64,000 nt of DNA from NCBI GenBank assembly GCA_032164245.1, contig JAVMKO010000003.1:3978651-4042650 (forward strand), given 5' to 3'. The stretch comes from Sternotherus odoratus. Lineage: Eukaryota > Chordata > Testudines > Kinosternidae. The position numbers and the translations under genes are program-made. Shown here in pieces: positions 12,501 through 24,500 of this stretch (position 1 is its first letter; each line of letters starts with the position of its first letter). A model generated the notes under the pieces. That model saw nothing but the letters and a program-made list of their open reading frames with translations. It did not search any database and had not been told where the DNA came from.

Positions 12501-15500
12501 TCTCCCTGGCTCCCCATTCCCGTGAGCCTCTGGTTCCTAAACCCTCCTGCGCTGTCCCTTTCCTAAAGAGACTTCATCCGTCTCTGCCGTCGGTCACTTC
12601 TACCGCTCCTTAATAACCACCCCGCGACGTCCTCTGCTCCAGTCACTCTCTTCCCTCCCAGACACCCCCTCCGCCCCCATTCCTGGCCACCCTTCGTCTC
12701 TCCCACCGTGGTAGCCTTGGGGGTGAATTTCGCCCCATGCAGCGGGGTCATGGCCTAGGCCGCCTGGCCCGGAAACAGAAGGCCGGATCCCGGGTCGTTC
12801 CCCCTGGTTCTGGCCCTCGGTCCCGGCGGCTGAATTCCCACCGGCTCCTTTGTGTTCCAGAAGCTGTCCCTGGCGTCCTCCCATGGGAACTCCCCGCTGC
12901 TGATCAACACCAAGGAGTGTAACGGCAGCATCCACACCACCTGCACCACGCCCGACGAGGCCGAGGAGCTGGACACCCGGGTGAGGGGCATTGGAGCCCA
13001 GCATGGGGCGGGTCTGGATCACCCCTGGGGTTCGATCACCCCCGGAGCAGGGGGCAAGTACTCGGGCCGGGATAGGAATGGAACTGGCCACAGGGACCCT
13101 GCCCTGGCTTCCTCCATGCTCAGCTGCATGGCAGGCGGTGGAGCAAGGCCCGTTTACACCCGCCGGGGTCTGGCCAGCCGCGTTCACGAGGAGACGACCC
13201 GTTTCCCGGGTTACACTTCTGGGGTCTGTCTCCGTCTGACTCTCCTCCCCCCCCCCCAGGTGGTGAACCCCTCCTTCCCCAACCCCCGGCGGCGCCTGCG
13301 CCTGCGCGACCTGGCCGAGAGGGTCGTCGACGCCTCGCAGAACGAGCAGGAGCTCAACAACCTGCTCAACGAAGCCCTGCTGGAGAGGGAGTCTGTGCAG
13401 GCGTGAGTGGCCCCGGCCCCTCCGTGGCATGGGGGAGCTCCCAGCCCCGGCCCCCCTGGGTCACAGGGGGGTCCCCAATGCAGCCCGGCTACAGGGACCC
13501 AGCCCTCCTAGATCACTGGGGGCTCCCCAATGCAGCTCAGCTACAGGGACCCAGCCCTCCTAGATCACTGGGGGCTCCCCAATGCAGCTCAGCTACAGGG
13601 ACCCAGCCCCCCTAGATCACTGGGGGCTCCCCAATGCAGCCCAGCTACAGGGACCCAGCCCCGCCCCCCCTGGGTCACGGGGGGTTCCCCAATGCAGCCA
13701 GGCTACAGGGCCCCAGCCCCCCTAGATCACTGGGGGCTCCCCAATGCAGCCCGGCTACAGGGACCCAGCCCCGGCCCCCCTGGGTCACGGGGATTCCCCA
13801 GTGCAGCCCGGCTACAGGGACCCAGCCCCAGCCCCCCTAGATCACTGGGGGCTCCCCAATACAGCCTGGCTAGAGGGCCCCAGCCCCCCATGATCACGGG
13901 GGGCTCCCCAATGCAGCCTGGCTACAGGGACCCAGCTCTGGTCCCCTGGGTCACGGGGGGTTCCCCTGTGCAGCCCGGCCATGGACACCCAGCCCCCCGG
14001 GTCATGGGGGGCTCCCCAATGCAGCCCAGCTACAACGCCCCAGCCCTGCCCCCCCGGGTCACGGGGGGTTCCCCAGTGCAGCCCGGCTACAGGGACCCAG
14101 CCCCCCTGGGTCACTGAGGGTTCCCCAGTGCAGCCCTGCTGGGACCTGCCCAGCCATCTCAAACCTGCCCAGAGACTAGCTGAGCAGTGCTGGATCCGCT
14201 CTCCTTGCAGCGCGAACGGGGGTTCCACGCACTGCGTATCAGCCGGCCCAGCTGGGAACAACGGCCGGGTACGCTGTGTGCCTCTGACAGCACCAGGATG
14301 CCATTGATTGAAGGGGCTGTTCTTCCGCCTCCCCCTCGGGGGGCTGTCCCCTTTGCCCCCAGCTGCCCTGGCCTCGCCCACAAACCCTCTGCGGGGATCC
14401 TCTTCCTCTCCCCTCCCCAGGGATGCTCTTTCCCACAGCCCTCGGTTCTTTCCTCCTGGGGATGGCAAGACCCTTGCAGCAGCCCCCCAGCGGAGCGAGG
14501 ACCCTCCCTCCCCTCTCCCCACGGCCTCCAGCGTCTCACCGGGGTTCGCGGTGTCTCCGGCAGGCTGAAGGGGAAGTACACCTACCGCCTCTCCATGCGC
14601 TTCATCAACCCGGAGATGGAGACGCGCTACTCCGTGGAGAAGGAGAAGCAGAGCGGAGCCGCCTTCAGCTGCTCCTGCGTGGTGCTCTTCTTCACCGCCC
14701 TGGTGGAGATCTTAATCGACCCCTGGTGAGCAGGTCAATTTGGGAGAGGAGCAGGGGCCGTGTCTGGCCCAACGGGGCTCTGCGCTGGGTTGGGGGTCTC
14801 TAGGGCTGGGCAGAGTTGTCGAATGGGCCCGGCGCATGACTCCCTATACGTATTCCCCCAGAGGCCTGGTTGATTCCTCCTGTGTAGGACTTCTGTGTGG
14901 CCATATTCACCTGCGGTGTCCTAGAAACGCAGGGAGATCGGACTGAGCAGGTCTGCCCCCCCCCCCCCGAAGGGAGATGGGGTGAGACTGCCAGCCGGGA
15001 TGCTGACTGCAGGGGTGGCCTATCTAATGTGAACCCCAGATCCTCTGGGACGGGGCTGAGACCTCCCCCAAACTCATTTCACATAGGCCACTTCACAGCC
15101 CTCAAGCGGCATCCATCTTGAATGACTCTTGCCAGGCTGCCGAAGGAGCCGTGGGAATGGAAAGTTCCCAGCGCCTGCTGCCCCCCAGGTTTTCCCCTTT
15201 CCCCTCCGGCTGCTCTTGGGCTCTCCTGGGAGCACTGCCTGTTGGGAGAACAGCCGCCGTGGGACGTCCAGCCGGCCAGCGGGGCATTTGCCGGGCGGTG
15301 GGAGTGGAACCTCTCAGTGACCCTTAGCCACCCTGCTGAGAGCGCGGCGGGGGCAAAGCACTGCGGCTTGTCCTCACTCCGTCCTATTGACAGTCGCCTC
15401 AGATAACGAATCGACGGGACCAAGTGACCGTGCAGTGCCAGCCTCCCTCCCTGTCCCATTGTGGGCAGGTTGCCATGGGAACGCCCGGGGAGAACATGCG

Positions 15501-18500
15501 TTTGCCACGCTGCTCCAGGGCTGGGACCCTGCCGCAAGCCGGGCAGGAACGTGACTGGGTGGCCTAATGCTTAGATCATTAGCTCTCAAAGGCAAGGCCT
15601 GTGTCTCCCTATGTGTTAGCAAAGACCTGGGCGCTGTGATTGAAAACACCCCATCAATGTCACCCGTTATCTCTTGAAGGGGAACGACCAGTGGGACTGG
15701 GGCAAAGCCCAGAAATCGGCGCAGTTGTGAAAACCGACTGGCTCTTCTGGCTTCGCTAGAGCTCCCCCGAAGACCTTCTCTTTGGGTCCTTCCAGCAGGG
15801 GCTTTGGTTTAACGTCTGTCCTGCGCAGAACCACGCCCACTGTTGGTGCTTTGCAAATGCTTGTTGCCCCCGGTGTTGCTGCAAGGTGTGGGGATGCTGG
15901 AAAAGCCAGCCAGGATTTTTAGGAAGCTTAGTTAAAAAGTGTGTTGAAATAACATCCCCTCTTCTCCCCACACTCTCAGGGACTAATATGGGCCCTGTTT
16001 CTGTAGTATGCAAGCACTTCACAACCCTTTATGTCGTTGTCTTTGCAGCAGCCCTGTTATGCACATTGTACAGATGGGAAACTGAGGCACAGAGGGGCAT
16101 GTGGCTTGCCCAAGATTACACCGAGTCTGTGGCTGAGCTGGGAATTAAACCCTCGTCTCGCAAGTCCCAGGCTGGCACTTTGTTATCTCTTTCTCTTATA
16201 TAAATTCCCCTCCCAAGAGTCACCCACAACACAGACCTTCTTCCACGTCAGCCGGAGGAGTAGCCAGTCTAGTTCCTGGCTGCAGCCAATACATATTAGC
16301 TCCGTATCTGTTTTGCCTTTTGAGAACATGGGCTTGGAAGTGACCTGCGGCTTTCTCAGCCCCATGCCAGCGGCTCCCTGTCCTCTGCTTGCGTTGTGCT
16401 GTTCGCTCTTCCTAGTCTCTCTGCGCTGTTCACACCCGTGGTGCAAAACCAAGTGAAACGTACTCAGCAATCTGGTATTGCTGGGAAAAGCAGGAGAGTC
16501 CTGTGTGAACCCACTGGACTGTGTGGATAGCACCGTCACCGGACTAACCTCCCACAGTGCTGGTTTTTGACTCTCTCCCTCTCTCTCCACAGGCTTCTGG
16601 CCAATTATGTGACGTTTGGAGTTGGAGAGATCCTGCTGCTCATCCTGACTCTCTGCTCTCTGGCTGCCATTTTCCCCAGGGTAAGAGGACAGAGGCCCAG
16701 TTCCTGAAAGGTGCTGAGCACCCACCACTCCCAGGGAGTCAGTGGAAGCGGATGGAATCCGCCCTTCTCAACTCTGTGTCATAGGCCCCGTATTGCTAAT
16801 AGCTAATGGAGAGTCCCCTTTAGCTCTGGTCATAGAGGGAGGAACTTTTGGAGTAGGAGGATCTGTGTTCTATCTCCACATAAGAACGGCCATATTGAGT
16901 CAGACCAAAGGTCCATCTAGCCCAGTATCTGGTCTTCCAACAATGGCCAATGCCAGGTGCTTCAGAGGGAATGATCGCTCATTCTGTCGCTCATTCCTAG
17001 CTTCTGGCAAACAGGGGCTAGGGACACCATCCCTGCCCATCCTGGATAACAGCCACTGATGGACCTGGCCTCCAATCCTTCATGTGCTGTGACTTCCTTC
17101 GGGATCATGGATTTGTTGAAATGTAAAGATCAGTCCTACGAAAGCAGAAATGTACAGAAACATTTTGGTGTCCTTGAGTTACTAGTTCCTCCCCCCATAC
17201 CAGCTGTTTCTCTTTGGCCCAATATCCATCACTACATCCATCAACCCTGCGTAGCTTCCTTAGGGGGATATATCTCCTAAAGCGATCCACGCGAAACAGT
17301 GAACGATGTTACCATTGTAGCGCTCATAGTTCCGCTGTGGGGCCAAAACTCCCTGGCTGAGTTGACTGGGGCAGCTCACACCTCTGTTGTTTCGGGCTGT
17401 CTGCAGATTCAGGAAGGCAGCACCACTCTGGGTTTGGTAGGGTTCCTTCACAGGGGTAAGGGCTAGAAAGCTAATTGAAAGCGGAGCTTGTGGGCCACCC
17501 GGTTTCAGCCGGGGCGCACCCTTCGTCCAGAGACTTCCAGAAAACGTGGGCTTCTGGAGATAGTTGATGGCAATGTAGACTGCTCTCCCCACGGTGTGAT
17601 GTGGGGGTTAACAATTGGGCTCACATCCTCAAAGACATTTAGGCCTCTAACTCCCATTGAAATGAGTTTGGGATTCTTGGTGCCAGGTACTTACGAGACT
17701 CCCATCACCATAGCCTCTGGGCAGAAGGGCTGAGAGTCACATCATTAAAAAAGTCTTCTCTTCATAGGTATTTCCCAAAAAACTCGTAGCCTTTTCCACT
17801 TGGATCGACAGGACCCGGTGGGCCCGGAACACATGGGCCATGTCAGCCATCTTTATCCTCACCATGGCTGACATCGTGGATATGGTGAGAACCCTCTTCC
17901 CTGCCACCTCACACCAACACGTGAGGTCGCTCCACCGGGGAATAACTGGCTAGGGGGTCATACGGCTGGAAAGGATCCGGGGCTATAGTGAGTCACATAT
18001 TGAATCTGAGTCAACAATGTGAGGCAGCTGTAAAAAAGGCTCCTATCATTTGGGGTGTATTAACAGAGTGTTGTCCATAAGACATGGGAGGTAATTGTTC
18101 CACTGGACTCAGCACTGGTGAGGCCTCATCTGGAGCACTATGTCACTTTCAGAAAGATGTGGATAAACTGGAGAGAGTCCAGAGGAGAGCAACAAAACTG
18201 ATAATGGGTTTAGAACAATGGTTCACAACCGGGGGTTCACAAACCCTGGGGGTACGCAGAGGACTTCCAGGGGGACAGCCACTCATCTAGAGATTTCCTT
18301 AGTTTTACAACTGGTTACATAACCAGCACCAGTGAAGTCAGTACAAACTAGCATTTCATACAGACTGACTCGTCTGTACTGCTCTATATACTGGACACTG
18401 AACTGTATTTATATTCCAGTTGATTTATTTCATAATGATATGGTAAAAAGGAGAAAGTCAGAAATCTTGCAGCCATAGTGCGCTGTGACACTTTTGTGTT

Positions 18501-21500
18501 TTTATGTCTGACTTTGTAAGCAAGCTGTTGTTAAGTGAGGTGAAACTTGGGGGTACACAAGACAAATCAGGCTCCTGAAAGGGGGACAGTAGTCTGGGAA
18601 GGTTGAGAGCCACTGATCTATGAAGAAAGGTGATCAGTTGTTGTCCATGTCCACTGTTCAAGAAGGAATGAGTTTAATCTGCAGCAAAGGAGATTTTGGT
18701 GAGATATTAGGAAAACCTTTCTAACTGAGGCCAGTTAAGCTCTGGAACAGAGATGTGGAATCCTCATCACTGGAGGTTTTAAGACCGGGTTGGAAAACCC
18801 CGGTCCGGGAGGTCCAGGTTCCCTTAGTCCTCCTGCTTCAGCGCTGGGGGGCTGGACTGGATGACTTGTTGAGTTCCCTTCCGGCCCATTAGCTCTGCTG
18901 GATCCCGTGCAGCCTGGTGTATCTCCGTGGATCAGGGTTGCCTGATGCCAGGGCCGGGTTTGGCCCACGGTGCCTATTTATAAAACTCTCGGTGTGGGTA
19001 GCTGACCCCATCCTGCCTGCACTGCTGCTGTCCCTCTCCCGTGCAGGCAGGGAGCTCGAAATGCCATTGCTCAGTTTATACGTCCGTTCTGACCTTCCCG
19101 TCTCGGATGCGCCAATAATTGTTCAGAGCAGCCTGCCCCGCAGGCCATGAAACGAAAGTAGCGAAGATCGATGTACTCAATGTACTCAATGCTTTTTTTG
19201 CCTCTGTCTTCACGAACAAGGTCGGCTCCCAGACTCCTGCACTGGGCAGCACAGCATGGGGGGAGGTGACCAGCCTCGGTGGAGAAAGAAGTGGTTCAGG
19301 ACTATTTAGAAAATAGCACAAGTCCATGGGGCCAGATGCGCTGCATCCGAGGGTGCTAAAGGAGTTGGCGGATGTGATTGCAGAGGCATTGGCCATTGTC
19401 TCTGAAAACTGATGGCGATCGGGGGAGGTGCCGGATGACTGGAAAAAGGCTAATGTAGTGCCCATCTTTAAAAAAGGGAAGAAGGAGGATCCAGGGAACT
19501 ACAGGCCAGTCAGCCTCACCTCAGTCCCTGGAAAAGTCATGGAGCAGGTCCTCAAGGAATCAATCCTGAAGCACTTAGAGGAGAGGAAAGTGATCAGGAA
19601 CAGTCAGCATGGATTCACCAAGGGCAAGTCATGCCTGACTAACCTAATTGCCTTCTACGATGAGACAACGCGACCCTTGTATGTCCACCAAAATGCGGCC
19701 GAATTGATTACTTCCGCATTCAGTGGCTTTTCGGCGGACATGACGTGCGCTTCGGAGTGACCCCCGAAAAACCACCCAATGCGGAAGTAATCAATTCGGA
19801 GGCTTTTCGGAGGACTGCCTGTACCACACGGCCTGTCCACTGAAAACCCGCCGAATGAGGAAGTAATCAATGCAGCGGCAAAAAGACCTTGTGACCCCCC
19901 TGGAATCGGGCGGTGACCCCCAGGGGGGGTCGCGACCCCCACTTGGAGAACCGCCGGACTAGATACCTCCTGAGGTCCCTTCCAACCCTGATATTCTATG
20001 ATCCTGTGATGACAGCCAGATATTGTTAGCAGCATTTTGAATGGGTGACTCCCTAGGGCCTGATGCTGACGCCTGAGGCCATTACTCAGGTTATACTCAG
20101 GGCTCTGACGCGGAGGAGGGCTGGGACTCCAGGCTTGGGCCACTCGGATCCAGTCCGGCCCTGGGTACGTAACAATCTGCCCCCCCCCATCTCTCTGCCG
20201 CCCCCACACAGCTCAGCTGCCTGCAGTTCTACTCCAGCGCCAGCAACAGCACCGCAGGGCCCCTGCTGGCGGGGGGCTGCGTGGAGGACCCCAAGTATTA
20301 CAGCTTCATTGCCGTGCTGGCCCTCATCGCCACCATCATGCTGGTGCAGGTCAGCCACATGGTCAAGCTGACCCTGATGGTGATGATCACCGGGGCAGTG
20401 GGCGTGGTGAACATCTACGCCTGGCAGCAGATCTTCGACGCCTACGATAAGCGACGCTTCAAGGAGAACGTGTAAGGGCATCGGGCGGGGCGGGCGCAGG
20501 GGGACCGGCCAGCGCTCCAGGAGCCATGTGGAGCCTGCTATGGGCCTGGTTCGGTCCAGGTTCAGCCCTTCCACCCCTCCCCTGGGGAGACCATTCCACA
20601 GCCCAGGGTGGGGAGACGTTTCCGCCCGTCCAGCCCTCCCCCCTCTGCAGCGATCCATCCCATCCCTCCCAGTTCTTCCGCCCGTGTCGCACCCTAAACG
20701 ATCCCCTCTCCCCGGTGTAGACCCACGGCCGGGGCTGCTTAATTGCTTTGGGGCGGGGGAGGGGGGGGTTGGCTGTAACCCTTGGGTGTTCTCAGCTGCT
20801 GGCCAAATGGGACAAGAGCTTCCTTCATCAAGCAGCTGTTTGGGGTGCCCCTGTGTCTGGCTTCTCACGGAGCTGACTCCAGCAGGGGCTAGCGGGAGGA
20901 GGGAAAGCCCCTTGAAGGTCTACAAGGCTCTCACGCGGTCCCTGGGTGCCAGCTTGGGCGTAGGGATGGGCCGGCTGCCATGGAACGGGCGGCAACCCAT
21001 CCCTGGTGGGGTGAACACGGCTCACTGGTCTCTCCCTCGGCAGGTCCGCCCTGGTCCCCTCCAAGTACTCCATGACCGTGATGGTCTTCATCATGATGCT
21101 CAGCTTCTACTACTTCTCTCGCCACGTGAGTGACCCGTCCGGCTCCCCTTCCTTTCCCGTCCTCCCCCTCCTGCAAGCCCTGGAGTTCTCCCGGCACGGC
21201 CACCAACCGGGCATGGGGACACATGGCCGCCTTCCCCCGCTGGAGGGCGGTTTTCACCCCCTCCCATGCCCAGTCTCCTCTTAGTTCTGGAGCTTTCCTG
21301 CACCGGTCCCTTCCCTCCCAAGTCGCATGCGTCTCTGCCCCTCTCTCTGCCATCTCTGTCATCTCTGCCCTCTCTGCCCTCTCTGCCCTGCCTTCTCCAT
21401 CGGGGTCCCTCTTGGGTCCTTTTCTCACTTGTTCCTAGCCCTGCTCTGGCACCCTGCAGCCCAGCGCTGAGCTGGAAGGATTTGGATAGGTTTCCCTCCC

Positions 21501-24500
21501 CCACCTCCTTATTCCCCACTGCACCTGCATTTCCCCCTCCCCCCTCCCTTCGTTCTCTCTCTCTCCCCACGCCCTGCCCTCTTGCTGGATCCGTGAGTGG
21601 CCCAAAGATCCATCAGGAGCCACATCCACCAGCCTTGTGCCTCGCTGCCAGAGACGATCTTCATGGCTCTCGGATGGCTCAGGATTCTCGGGAAGGGCTG
21701 GGAAAGCTCCCACCTGTGGGTGTTGGGGAATGGCTGCGTCACTGCAGTGGAAAGCGGGGTGCAGGGGAGACGGGGGGCGGGGCAGTGAGAGGCAGTGGGG
21801 TTGAGTGGTTAGAGCAGAGAACTGGATGGCGGGACTCTGGCGTTCTGTTCCCGGCTCTGCCACAGACAAGCCCGCGGCCCCAGCCCTGCAGCTCAGCGAG
21901 GCCGGGGGGGGGAGGTCGCTGTGTCGGAAGCACCGCGGGGCCCTGCCTGACTCTGCAGCGCTCACCCCGCCTGCAGGTGGAGAAGCTGGCCAGGACGCTG
22001 TTCCTGTGGAAGATCGACGTCCACGACCAGAAGGAGCGGGTGTACGAGATGAGGCGCTGGAACGAGGCTCTGGTCACCAATATGCTGCCGGAGCACGTGG
22101 CCCGGCATTTCCTGGGCTCTAAGAAACGGGACGAGGTGAGAAAGGGCGAGCCGGACGCTGTGCCATGGGGAGAGCTGACGTTCCCAGTCTCCTTCCACAG
22201 GCCTCCCAGCCCGAGACAGAGACGCCTGGAATTCAGAGGTGGACGGTGCACTCAGACCCGGGGCTAGGTACCTCTGCAGCTGTCCAGCCGTCCCTGCTCG
22301 GGGCGGGGGAAGGACTCGGTCTCTGCTCCGGCCGGCTCCGCGGAGGCTGCTCCGTGAGCGGCGCACTCAGCCGGGGGCCACCTGCAGACCGCGGGGCGAA
22401 GGCGCGCCAGCCGCCCTGCATCGGCGGGAGGGGAGGGAAAGGGGCCCAGGAATGAGGGATGGAAACAGCCTGTTCGGTGACCTGATCCAGCTTCTCCCAA
22501 GTCACCCTCACATCAGCAGTCCCCCACTGCCCATTGCTGGAACCCAGCCCCCACTCAATGGGCACTGGGGGACATTGACAAGTGAGCCCAGAGGGGCGTT
22601 TGTGGTCAGGGGAGCTCACAGCGTGACCGAGCTGGGATGAGTTTTGTCAGGGATCCCTGGGACTGGCTACACTGCAGGCCAACACCCGCGGCTGGCCCGT
22701 GTCCGCTGATGTGGGCTCATGCTAAGGGGTTGCTTAATTGCAGGCTGGCTGTTCGGGCTCCCGCTTGTGGGGTTCCAGACCCCAGGCTGCCGCCCGAGAG
22801 ACCCGACTGCCGTGTGTAGCCATACCCTGAAATGTGCCCGAGCCGGGGCGGGGTGGGGGGTGTTTCTCCAATGGCTGTACTGTTGACCCCTTTCACATAG
22901 CAAGCCGCTGAGTGCCTCCCCTCCCATACATGATAAACACTTTTTTATCTACACCGGACCCTCGCTAGCATGCGCGGCTATATAACGCGAATTCCGCTAG
23001 AACGTGGTCGCGGATCCCAAACTGAGTAACGGTCGTTAATTTTCATTGTAACGCGGGCCCCGCTAGAACGTGGGGCTTGGCCCGGATCCCAAATCCCGTG
23101 TTCTAGCGAGGGGCCGAGGTTTTTAACCCCATGATAAATGCTGGAGGCAAACAGGGTTTGGGCTAAAGGCTGACAGCTCGTGACACCCCTCCTCCCCCCA
23201 TGTAATAACCTCCTGACCCCCCGCGGGGTCCTGATTCCCCACTTTGAGACCGACTGGGTCTGTGGGGTTGATAAGGAGCCGGGGAACAGACGCCGTTGCA
23301 GGGCACAGAGCCAGATAGGAGGTGTGGGCTGCCCTAGAATAATAAACGAGTTGGCTCCGTGTCATCTCTGGGTGGACACTTCTGCTTTTGAATTTTTCTT
23401 ATTGGCCACAGTATAAAAAAGCCACGTGCATGAGCCCCAATTCAAGAGCCTATTAGCCACTTGTGGCTAGTGGCGAACGTATTGGACCCCCCCGCTGCAC
23501 TGGCGTGCACGGCAGGCCCGAGTGACAGGCCTGCTTCCTGGTCCCGCAGGAGCTCTACAGCCAGTCCTACGACGAAATCGGCGTCATGTTCGCCTCCCTC
23601 CCCAACTTCGCTGACTTCTACACAGAGGAGAGTATCAACAACGGCGGGATCGAGTGCCTGCGCTTCCTCAACGAGATCATCTCGGACTTCGACGCGGTGA
23701 GTCCAGTCAGGGCGCCGGCCTTCCCCAATGCCAGTCGGATGCTGGCCCTTCGGGGGGGTGGGGGGGCACTTGGGAGTTGAAATGTAGGCCTCCCTGCTGG
23801 CATAGTGGCCAAGCTGAGCGACTGTCTCTCCCTGGCGGCGGCGGGGGGTGGGGTGTGTGGGGGGGTGTTTCTGAGACGGTTATTGGCTGGCACTTGGCGC
23901 AGCTGTAAGCGGCCTTCATTTTCGGCCAGTCCCTTCTAACATCCTATTGCCAGCTGTCCAGATGTGCATCCCCTGCTGCTGCCCTTCCCATCTGGAACCA
24001 AGCTTCATGCCCTGGAGACTACAGATCCCAGCGTGCAATGCTCCAGGTGCTGAGCAGCCTCCACTTGGTTCCAGAGGGAGCAGTGCATGTTGGGATGTGT
24101 GGTATCCATCAGCTGCATGGCCAGACTCAAGGTGAGGGTACCTGTGCAGCGCCCCGCAGGCTGCAGGATGCGTGTTGGCCCCTCCAAGTGAACCGTGCAG
24201 CCAGGGCATGAGTCAGTAAAATGAGCCTGTGATTCTGCTAATCAGCCACCGGGTGTCACTGATGTTTTAAATACAGTAGATAGACCCTGGGCGAGTTGCT
24301 GGGAAGGGCGGTGGTTCCTGAGTCTGAAATGTTGGTAACTCTCTAAACCAAACGTTGTGGTTCTTTCACAAGTTTACAACTGAACCGGGACCGAATCCAG
24401 CTTTCAAACTGTGCCGTGCAGCAGAAAAACGCTGCTTTTAACCATCTTAATTTAAATGAAACAAGCACAGAAACAGTGTCCTCACCTTGGCAAATCTATT

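Noticed and set aside
13403..14522. Repetitive Pro/Gly/Gln frames after an ADCY3 exon
   Set aside because: Minisatellite artefact; the true exon ends at a GTGAGT donor at 13403.
18209..18625. 8-bp target duplication for the element at 18216-18615
   Set aside because: The flanking octamers agree at only about half of positions, so I do not claim a duplication.
21266..22267. 333-codon plus-strand frame
   Set aside because: It covers an intron and the real ADCY3 exon 21977-22135; its first part is pyrimidine-rich intron.
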